Notes under the pieces: model-generated | Seen by the model: only the letters and a program-made list of their open reading frames with translations | What the model was told of the DNA's origin: nothing | Databases searched by the model: none | In this document: positions 8,763-13,867 of the stretch, in pieces | How positions within the stretch are numbered: the stretch's first letter is position 1 | Layout: each line of letters opens with the position of its first letter | NCBI GenBank assembly: GCA_045595795.1 | Contig: JAZOBC010000056.1 | Span: forward strand, 1-13,867 | Direction: 5' to 3' | Source: UMGS755 sp045595795 | Lineage (GTDB): Bacteria > Bacillota > Clostridia > UBA1381 > UBA9506 | DNA length: 13,867 bases | Position numbers and translations under genes: made by a program

Positions 8763-8792
8763 ATTATATCGCGAATACAAAATAAAAGTAAA
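8763..8792 (-). promoter_or_regulatory. Promoter of the leftward operon
   Basis: On the minus strand TTTACT (8787-8792, 4 of 6 consensus bases) and a perfect TATAAT (8763-8768) are separated by 18 bp. Predicted start of transcription is near 8757, about 35 bases before the dehydrogenase ATG. The weak -35 box suggests that an activator may help. Confidence 0.68.
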
Positions 8793-8794
8793 GA

Positions 8795-8805
8795 ATCATT
8801 TTTTT
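8795..8805 (-). repeat. Shared promoter-upstream element, leftward copy
   Basis: On the minus strand this is seven A followed by TGAT, ending 2 bp before the -35 box of the leftward promoter. The identical 11 bases sit at the same distance from the rightward -35 box (8863-8873), so the pair forms an inverted repeat. It could be an A-tract UP-type element or half of a regulator site. Confidence 0.5.
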
Positions 8806-8862
8806 ACATTACAATCAAAATTATAGTTTTGTTAAAAAAGCAAAAGAAATGATTGATTAAAC

Positions 8863-8873
8863 AAAAAAATGAT
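8863..8873 (+). repeat. Shared promoter-upstream element, rightward copy
   Basis: Seven A followed by TGAT, 2 bp upstream of the rightward -35 box, exactly matching the element in front of the leftward promoter. Inverted arrangement about a centre near 8834. Confidence 0.5.
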
Positions 8874-8875
8874 GC

Positions 8876-8904
8876 TTGTTACATTTAATTCTTTATGTTA
8901 TAAT
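8876..8904 (+). promoter_or_regulatory. Promoter of the rightward operon (extended -10)
   Basis: TTGTTA (8876-8881) and perfect TATAAT (8899-8904) with a 17-bp spacer. TG at 8896-8897, one base before the -10 box, makes it an extended -10 promoter. Predicted start of transcription is near 8911, about 40 bases before the ATG at 8951. Confidence 0.72.
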
Positions 8905-8933
8905 TTTTAGAAAGTATAACATTAAAAAAGAAA

Positions 8934-8939
8934 AAGGAG
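8934..8939 (+). promoter_or_regulatory. Ribosome binding site fixing the amidohydrolase start
   Basis: AAGGAG about 11 bases before the ATG at 8951. An upstream in-frame start at 8876 would fall within the -35 box, so it cannot be used from this promoter. Confidence 0.8.
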
Positions 8940-8950
8940 AAGTTGTACGT

Positions 8951-9847
8951 ATGTTTATAGATATTCACGCACATGCCTATTGGGAACCGCTTCCGTTTGT
9001 GACGAAATTTGCCACACCGGAGCAACTGATTGATGTTTACGATCAGCATGGAATTGAAAAGGGTGTTTTGTTGCCGGTTGTCAATTGTGAAATTTATTTT
9101 CCGCAAACAAATGAAGATATTTTAAATATGGCAGCAAAATATCCTGACAGATTTATTCCATACTGTAATATTGACCCCAGAGCAATGGCAAATTCCCCCG
9201 AGGCTCCGCTGGATGAAGTGTTGCAATATTATAAGGACAGAGGTTGCAAGGGCATTGGCGAAGTGATGCCGAACTTAGAGGTGATGGATCCGAAAGTTCA
9301 AAATCTGTTCCGTTGTGCTGAGAAAGTGGGTCTTCCCGTTGTGTTTGACGGTTCTGACCAGAAGACAAACGATTTCGGCCTTTATGATGACCCCGGCCTT
9401 CCGCAGTTAGAACACACGCTGCAGCGTTATCCCGGATTGAAAATTTTTGGTCACGGTCCGGTATTCTGGGCAGAGATTGCCAAGCTTGAAACGCCGGGTG
9501 AACGTGCATTTATCATGAAGCAAAATGGCGAGCAGGTTGGTATTTTACCGGAGGGTAAGATTTATGAGGAAGGCGTTGTGCCTAAACTGTTTAGACGCTA
9601 TCAAAACCTTTATGGTGACCTGTCAGACTGCACCTGCTATAACGCATTGACACGTGATGAGGAATATGGTCCGAAGTTCTTAGAAGAATTTAAGGACAGG
9701 CTGTTCTTCGGCACAGATTATTGCAGTGTTGGTATGGAAATTCCTCTGACTAACAAGTTGATTGAGTGGCGTGACAGCGGAAAAATTTCAGAGGATGCAT
9801 TTAGCAAAATTGCCCGCGAAAATGCAGTTACGCTTTTTGAACTGTAA
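8951..9847 (+). CDS. Amidohydrolase-2-type TIM-barrel metal-dependent hydrolase
   Basis: A 298-residue protein of the amidohydrolase superfamily (amidohydrolase 2 group, which includes decarboxylases, lactonases and related enzymes). The first-strand metal motif IDIHAH has H6 and H8. GIGEVMP places E104 on strand 4, resembling the metal-bridging Glu of TatD-like members. FGHGP has H168 on strand 6, and FFGTDYC has the strand-8 catalytic D256. The strand-5 position, often a His after PVxx, reads PVVFDG with D133, so metal binding may differ from the standard set. The start at 8951 is chosen because of the AAGGAG site and because the promoter lies just upstream. There is no signal peptide. It is the first gene of the rightward operon, 89 bases before GH78-like protein B. 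Lactone or ester hydrolysis of a sugar acid is plausible by analogy with sugar-acid lactonases of this group, but no substrate can be assigned. Confidence 0.8.
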   Translation: MFIDIHAHAYWEPLPFVTKFATPEQLIDVYDQHGIEKGVLLPVVNCEIYFPQTNEDILNMAAKYPDRFIPYCNIDPRAMANSPEAPLDEVLQYYKDRGCKGIGEVMPNLEVMDPKVQNLFRCAEKVGLPVVFDGSDQKTNDFGLYDDPGLPQLEHTLQRYPGLKIFGHGPVFWAEIAKLETPGERAFIMKQNGEQVGILPEGKIYEEGVVPKLFRRYQNLYGDLSDCTCYNALTRDEEYGPKFLEEFKDRLFFGTDYCSVGMEIPLTNKLIEWRDSGKISEDAFSKIARENAVTLFEL

Positions 9848-9920
9848 AGAACGGAATTTTTGGAAACAACGCAGAATTATGGCATGGCGCATTCAACCGG
9901 CAGGTCAGCGCTGTGTTTTC

Positions 9921-9926
9921 AGGAGG
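9921..9926 (+). promoter_or_regulatory. Ribosome binding site fixing the start of GH78-like protein B
   Basis: Perfect AGGAGG 10 bases before the ATG at 9937. A GTG at 9913 in the same frame lies upstream of this site and is not needed. The chosen start aligns with the conserved N terminus shared with protein A. Confidence 0.85.
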
Positions 9927-9936
9927 AAAAATTTTT

Positions 9937-12120
9937 ATGGAAAAAATGACGTTGATTACACATCCCGATGCGGTTTTTAGCGAAGAGAAGATTTATTGCT
10001 TCAAAAAAAGTTTTACGGCAAAAAATCCGATTAGCTTCAGCGCAGATGTGTTTGCAGATACTCGTTATAAACTATATTTAAATGATAAGCTGATTTCTGT
10101 GGGTCCCTGCCGTGGGAATCAGAGCGATATGTATTATAATACGCTATCACACAACGCAGATTTGCGTGATGGCGAAAACACATTGACAGCCGTGGTGCTG
10201 CAGCTCAAAAACGAATTTGATGGCGGCGAGGTTTATGCCAATTTAGGTGGCGTAACAAGAACGGGAAATCTACGCTTTGCTTTAAAAGGCACCATAACAT
10301 GCAAAGACGGCAACGTGGACATTGAAACAGACGACACATGGGATAGTGCCTTTTTTAGTGGTTTGAGCTTTGTGAATGACCCGGATTATTCTATGGGAAT
10401 GAATGAATCCATAGAAGCAAGTTATTTTTCGCCGTTTGCGTGGAAAGCGGCAAAAACTGTGGAGAACTGTATTCTCTATGGCAAACCGCAAGATAATGTT
10501 TTTTCATTTGGACGTTATACTGTTTTGCCTGCACCGATTCCGCCGCAGCGCTTAGAACCTGTTTCATTTTCTTTTGATGATAAAGGTGTTTGCGATGCGG
10601 GAGAACACATGACAGCATACTTAAAATTCGCTTTTTCCGGTAAGGGCACGATTCGCCTGACCTATGCTGAATGTAAGTATGTTGAGCGCGATGGTAAGCT
10701 TGTGAAAGAAGACAGAACGGCACCTGATGGCATTATTCATGGTTATAGTGATGTGATTGAGGTAGATGGAAATTGCATTTATGAGCCTTTTTGGTTCCGT
10801 ACCTTCCGTTTTATCAAGGCGGAAATCACGGGTGATGTGAAAATTGAAAAACTTGAGGGCTGGGAAACCGGCTATGACCTGAATGTAAAGGGTAGCTTTA
10901 CCTGTGACAGTGAAGAAGATAACGAACTGTGGAAAATCAGTTTGCGGACCTTAAAGCGCTGCCTCCATGAGAGCTATACCGACTGCCCCTATTATGAACA
11001 ATTGCAATATCTGATGGATACGCGCATGCAGGGACTTTACACCTACTATGTGTCCGGTGATGACAGAGGCATTTTGCGTACGTTCCGGGATTTTGCATCT
11101 GTTCAACGTGCCGATGGGATTATTTATTCTTCAACTCCGGGCATCATTAAGCAGATTATTCCCGGCTTTGCACTGTATTATCTGTTTATGCTTTATGATC
11201 ATTACATGTATTTTGCTGATAAATCAGTCTTGGAATCGTATCTGCCTGTGGCGGCACGCGTTTTGAATTATTTTTCCAAAAATCTTTCTGACAGGGGATT
11301 GGTTAAACGCAGCGGATTCTGGGATTTTGTTGACTGGGCAGATGGCTGGGAAGGCATTTATGGTTTTCCTCCGGGTGACGCCAAAGAGGAGATGACCATT
11401 TATACGCTGATGTATGCAACTGCACTAAAGCGCGCGGCAGTTCTGCAGAATGCTCTGGGGAATTACGGCAGCGCACAGGCTTATGAAGAAGAAGCGCAGG
11501 CTATTTCTCAAAGCGCGAAGCAGTATTGCTTTGATCATGAGAAAATGCTCTTTGCAGATGGTCCTGATAAGAAGTATTACAGCACTCATGCACAAATTTG
11601 GGCGGTGCTTTCCGGTACGGTTAGCGGTGAAGAAGCAACACGTATCATGAAAAATTCTTTGTCATTGGTAACACAACCGACCTATTGTTACAGCTACGAT
11701 TATTTCAGAGCGCTGGAGATGTGCGGTTTATATGAAGAAAGAAAAACCATGTTTGATTCTCTCAGAAATTTACTTTCTCTGCATTGCACAACTATTCCGG
11801 AGGAGATTGATAATCCCAGAAGTGATTGTCATGGATGGGGTGCGATTGCGCTATATGAATTTACTGCTTCTGATTTGGGTATTCGGGTAGATGAACCAAG
11901 CCACACGCTGTATGTTAAGCCATATATTCATGAATTTAAGCATGTGAAGGGCACGGTTGTTCTGTCTCGTGGTGAAGCTCATGGTGAGTGGTGCCTTGAA
12001 GGTAATACTTTTTCACTGAAACTGTCTGTACCGAAAGGCTACACGGTGCAGGTTACAATGCCGAATGGTAGCGTACATGAAACAACAGAAACAGAATTAA
12101 GTCTTAGTTGTCAAATCTAA
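9937..12120 (+). CDS. GH78-type alpha-L-rhamnosidase-like protein B
   Basis: A 727-residue paralogue of the protein at 4447-6642, collinear over its full length. In the first 93 residues after the shared methionine about two thirds of positions are identical by hand alignment (64 of 93). Motifs: DCPYYEQ at 349-355 with E354 in the general-acid position, LMD ending at D361, GFWDFVDWADGW at 460-471, PEE with E622/E623, and SDCHGW at 629-634. N-terminal beta domains run to about 310, an (alpha/alpha)6 barrel follows, and a C-terminal beta domain starts near 645. There is no signal peptide. Differences from A cluster in the segment after WADGW (residues 472-485) and in the N-terminal loops near 60-75 and 145-165, which could alter substrate specificity. 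It sits between the amidohydrolase and the GH28-like gene, with only 33 bases to the latter. Confidence 0.78.
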   Translation: MEKMTLITHPDAVFSEEKIYCFKKSFTAKNPISFSADVFADTRYKLYLNDKLISVGPCRGNQSDMYYNTLSHNADLRDGENTLTAVVLQLKNEFDGGEVYANLGGVTRTGNLRFALKGTITCKDGNVDIETDDTWDSAFFSGLSFVNDPDYSMGMNESIEASYFSPFAWKAAKTVENCILYGKPQDNVFSFGRYTVLPAPIPPQRLEPVSFSFDDKGVCDAGEHMTAYLKFAFSGKGTIRLTYAECKYVERDGKLVKEDRTAPDGIIHGYSDVIEVDGNCIYEPFWFRTFRFIKAEITGDVKIEKLEGWETGYDLNVKGSFTCDSEEDNELWKISLRTLKRCLHESYTDCPYYEQLQYLMDTRMQGLYTYYVSGDDRGILRTFRDFASVQRADGIIYSSTPGIIKQIIPGFALYYLFMLYDHYMYFADKSVLESYLPVAARVLNYFSKNLSDRGLVKRSGFWDFVDWADGWEGIYGFPPGDAKEEMTIYTLMYATALKRAAVLQNALGNYGSAQAYEEEAQAISQSAKQYCFDHEKMLFADGPDKKYYSTHAQIWAVLSGTVSGEEATRIMKNSLSLVTQPTYCYSYDYFRALEMCGLYEERKTMFDSLRNLLSLHCTTIPEEIDNPRSDCHGWGAIALYEFTASDLGIRVDEPSHTLYVKPYIHEFKHVKGTVVLSRGEAHGEWCLEGNTFSLKLSVPKGYTVQVTMPNGSVHETTETELSLSCQI

Positions 12121-12153
12121 AAATATAAACTACATAAAAGGAGAGGAACAAAT

Positions 12154-13662
12154 ATGAATTACAACGTACTGGATTTTGGTGCCGTTGGCGATGGTGTAAA
12201 CAACGATACAGCAGCCGTACAAAAGGCAGTAGATGCCTGTGGTGCAGCCGGTGGTGGTGTGGTTACTTTCCCGGCAGGTAAGTACTTTATGGGAAAAGTT
12301 GTTTTACATAGCTATGTGACCATTTCCTTAGACAGTGGTGCAAGAATTATTGCATCCAACAACGAAGCAGATTATCCGCCCTCAAAAGGCTCTGCAGATT
12401 CATTGCTTGAGGGAGGAATGGTAGCTCGTCCGGCTGTTTTTTACGGCTGTGAGCTGACCGGCATTGTGCTGCGTGGCCCCGGTGAGGTTGACGGCAATTA
12501 TAAAAACATTTTAAAGCCGGGTAAATCCCTGGGCGGACCGGGTTGGACAGACTATGAAAAGGATTTGGATATATATCTTCCCAATGGTTTTCGCCCGGTG
12601 TTAATTATGCTGGAAGAATGCGACAATGTAACCATTGAAAATATTTATTTATATGATTCTCCTTGCTATACCATGGCACTGCATGCCTGCACATTTATGC
12701 AAATCCGTGGCGTTCGCATCAATAATGCTTTTGGTGCAGCGAATGCAGATGGTATTCACATGATGTCTTGCTCTGATGTCTTTATTGTGGATTGTGATTT
12801 GACCTGCGGTGACGACTCCATTGCCATTGATACCGACGAGGGTAAGCCGGCAGAACGTTTTGTGATTTCCAACTGTATCATTTCCAGCCGTAATAACTGC
12901 TTCAGAATTTTCCATTCTTTACATAATGCAAGTATGTATGCAAAACTTGACCATAGCAAATGCCGTGTGCGTGACATTGTCATTACCTCCTGTGTGATTC
13001 GTCAGGGCGACAGCTTTGTTTGCATCAATTCAGACTATGGCGAAATTTCGAACATTTTAGTGAGTGACATTCGCGGTACGATGACCCGTAACGGCGGTTC
13101 CTTTATCATCTCTGCTCATAACAATTCTAAGGTTGACAATGTTGTGTTTAAGGACTGGTCGGTCAAGACCCGTGGTGCTGGTTATATGTATGTAGAACCC
13201 GGCAGCAGCATCAGCAATGTTTCCATTCGTCACTACACGGCTGAGGTTTGTCCTAAAACGCAAATGTTCTGCATGGGTATGGATAAGATGATTAAGGTTG
13301 AACCAACTGACCGCATTGGTCTTTTGCCGTTTTATTGGTGGTCCCACTGCATTCCGTTCTTTATGCAGATTATTAATGTTGAGAGTGTGGAACTGGACGA
13401 TGTATCCATTTATTGGGGTGAAGAAGATCTGTCAGAGTTGGATGAAATGTTTAATGAAGAAGGCAAAAAATACATGGAAGAAAGCTATGAAGCATGGCGT
13501 GTACACGATGAGAACTATCCGATCTTCCATCCTGCAACCCACGACTGGCCCGCGATTCAGCTTCACGATGTCAAATCGGTCGTGACCAATCGCTTAAAGC
13601 TTGTACCTCATGGCAACTGCAAAGAAGCTATGATTGAGTATAAAAACGGCGAGAAGCAATAA
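12154..13662 (+). CDS. GH28-like right-handed beta-helix protein (polygalacturonase-type), atypical active site
   Basis: A 502-residue protein. The N terminus (VLDFGAVGDGVNNDT at 5-19, then GGGVVTFPAGKY at 33-44) is the standard opening of pectate-lyase-like beta-helix enzymes, followed by many short beta-strand rungs. Two GH28 catalytic signatures are visible: NADGIH at 197-202 (usual NTD; D199) and CGDDSIAI at 218-225 (D220/D221). The usual GHG histidine motif is not seen; the corresponding region reads SSRNNCFRIF at 245-253. No RIK motif is found further on. A charged segment at 423-460 and the C-terminal tail extend beyond the helix. GH28 enzymes hydrolyse galacturonan, rhamnogalacturonan or related linkages. 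There is no signal peptide, which is unusual for the mostly secreted family and suggests action on imported oligomers. A strong AAAGGAGAGG site precedes the ATG. It is the last gene of the rightward operon. Exact activity, or even hydrolytic competence, is uncertain. Confidence 0.76.
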   Translation: MNYNVLDFGAVGDGVNNDTAAVQKAVDACGAAGGGVVTFPAGKYFMGKVVLHSYVTISLDSGARIIASNNEADYPPSKGSADSLLEGGMVARPAVFYGCELTGIVLRGPGEVDGNYKNILKPGKSLGGPGWTDYEKDLDIYLPNGFRPVLIMLEECDNVTIENIYLYDSPCYTMALHACTFMQIRGVRINNAFGAANADGIHMMSCSDVFIVDCDLTCGDDSIAIDTDEGKPAERFVISNCIISSRNNCFRIFHSLHNASMYAKLDHSKCRVRDIVITSCVIRQGDSFVCINSDYGEISNILVSDIRGTMTRNGGSFIISAHNNSKVDNVVFKDWSVKTRGAGYMYVEPGSSISNVSIRHYTAEVCPKTQMFCMGMDKMIKVEPTDRIGLLPFYWWSHCIPFFMQIINVESVELDDVSIYWGEEDLSELDEMFNEEGKKYMEESYEAWRVHDENYPIFHPATHDWPAIQLHDVKSVVTNRLKLVPHGNCKEAMIEYKNGEKQ

Positions 13663-13694
13663 GTTATTGTGATAATGATTTCTTACAGATTTTG

Positions 13695-13717
13695 AACCTC
13701 GCGACTATCGCGTGGTT
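13695..13717 (+). other. Hairpin between the last gene and its terminator
   Basis: Arms 13695-13704 and 13708-13717 pair over 10 positions with one T-T mismatch and a 3-base loop (core CGCGA and TCGCG). No T run follows directly, so it is not itself a classic terminator. It may stabilise the 3' end or impede exonucleases ahead of the true terminator 20 bases downstream. Confidence 0.5.
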
Positions 13718-13727
13718 TCCATGATAC

Positions 13728-13763
13728 AATAAATATCCCCCCGTATAACGGGGGGTTTTTCAT
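13728..13763. repeat. Right copy of the 36-bp perfect inverted repeat
   Basis: Exact reverse complement of bases 1-36. It contains the rightward terminator. The two copies enclose all nine genes, with T-runs pointing outward. Confidence 0.9.
13737..13760 (+). terminator. Intrinsic terminator of the rightward operon
   Basis: Arms 13737-13744 and 13748-13755 (six C plus GT; AC plus six G) form an 8-bp stem with a 3-base loop, followed by five T at 13756-13760. It lies 74 bases after the GH28-like stop codon. The upstream A-rich flank lets it work in the other direction too. Confidence 0.88.
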
Positions 13764-13867
13764 TTTCGGGCATAGCCCTAATACTACTGGCTGCACACAA
13801 GTGTGCTTTTGTATTGGCCTGCCAGCCATGCAACTGCTACTGACTACCCATAAATGGGTTATGTAAA
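13764..13867. other. Hairpin-rich non-coding tail at the window edge
   Basis: No credible gene. Three compact hairpins follow the terminator: GGGC/GCCC (13768-13771 with 13775-13778), GCACA/TGTGC (13793-13797 with 13802-13806, followed by TTTT) and ACCCA/TGGGT (13846-13850 with 13855-13859). A wider pairing TGGCTG/CAGCCA (13788-13793 with 13823-13828) could enclose or compete with the second hairpin. It directly adjoins the 36-bp repeat and may be part of a larger dispersed element, or part of a structured RNA that runs off the window. Confidence 0.35.

Larger units (their letters stand above)
8723..8950. promoter_or_regulatory. Divergent control region between the two operons
   Basis: A 228-bp AT-rich intergenic stretch with no gene. 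It holds one promoter for each arm, a shared 11-bp element in front of each -35 box, and TTGATT motifs further upstream on both sides. No riboswitch, attenuator or strong hairpin is visible in either leader; both leaders are short (about 35-40 bases). Confidence 0.8.

Noticed and set aside
8876..8950. Longer N terminus for the amidohydrolase, starting at 8876
   Set aside because: It would begin inside the -35 box and be upstream of transcription; the family motif IDIHAH is expected right at the N terminus, as given by the start at 8951.
9848..9936. Gap between the amidohydrolase and GH78-like B, considered for a promoter or small gene
   Set aside because: 89 bases with no convincing -35/-10 pair, no strong hairpin and no start with a ribosome site except the AGGAGG serving the next gene.
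13683..13829. A 48-residue open frame on the minus strand across the right terminator
   Set aside because: It runs through the terminator hairpin and two other hairpins, has no good ribosome site, and its open frame is better explained by the repeat. It could still be a frame shared by copies of a dispersed repeat.
1..13867. CRISPR array, tRNA, rRNA, transposase, integrase or phage genes
   Set aside because: No regularly spaced direct repeats, no cloverleaf, and no reading frame with transposase or integrase motifs was seen on either strand.

Overview
The window reads as a carbohydrate-catabolism locus from a low-to-moderate GC Gram-positive bacterium, most likely an uncultured member of the Clostridia (Bacillota). 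The basis is strong AGGAGG-type ribosome sites before nearly every gene, consensus -35/-10 promoters in AT-rich spacers, short hairpin-plus-T-run terminators, and enzyme families typical of gut or rumen Clostridia. Taxonomy is an inference; there is no rRNA or marker gene.

Layout: two transcription units diverge from an AT-rich 228-bp control region (8723-8950). The leftward unit reads D-2-hydroxyacid dehydrogenase (7715-8722), two-domain SGNH hydrolase (6681-7691), GH78-type rhamnosidase-like protein A (4447-6642), single-domain SGNH esterase (3711-4430), then, behind an internal consensus promoter (3643-3672), a GH39-like glycosidase (2286-3599) and a second type of GH78 alpha-L-rhamnosidase (46-2253), ending in a terminator at 9-27. 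The rightward unit reads metal-dependent amidohydrolase (8951-9847), GH78-like protein B (9937-12120, a close paralogue of A), and a GH28-like beta-helix protein (12154-13662), ending in a terminator at 13737-13760.

How it may work: none of the nine proteins has a recognisable signal peptide or membrane segment, so the enzymes appear cytoplasmic and would act on imported oligosaccharides. Three GH78-type proteins, a GH28-like protein, a GH39-like protein and two esterase-type SGNH hydrolases together suggest a rhamnose- and uronate-containing, esterified glycan such as rhamnogalacturonan fragments. The dehydrogenase and amidohydrolase that head the two arms would fit processing of a released sugar acid or lactone, but that is a hypothesis. 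No transporter, regulator, sugar kinase or isomerase is in the window.

The most notable non-coding features are: a perfect 36-bp inverted repeat that carries both outward terminators and bounds the locus; an identical 11-bp element placed 2 bp upstream of both divergent -35 boxes; a 7+7 bp palindrome upstream of the internal promoter; and a hairpin-rich tail at the right edge.
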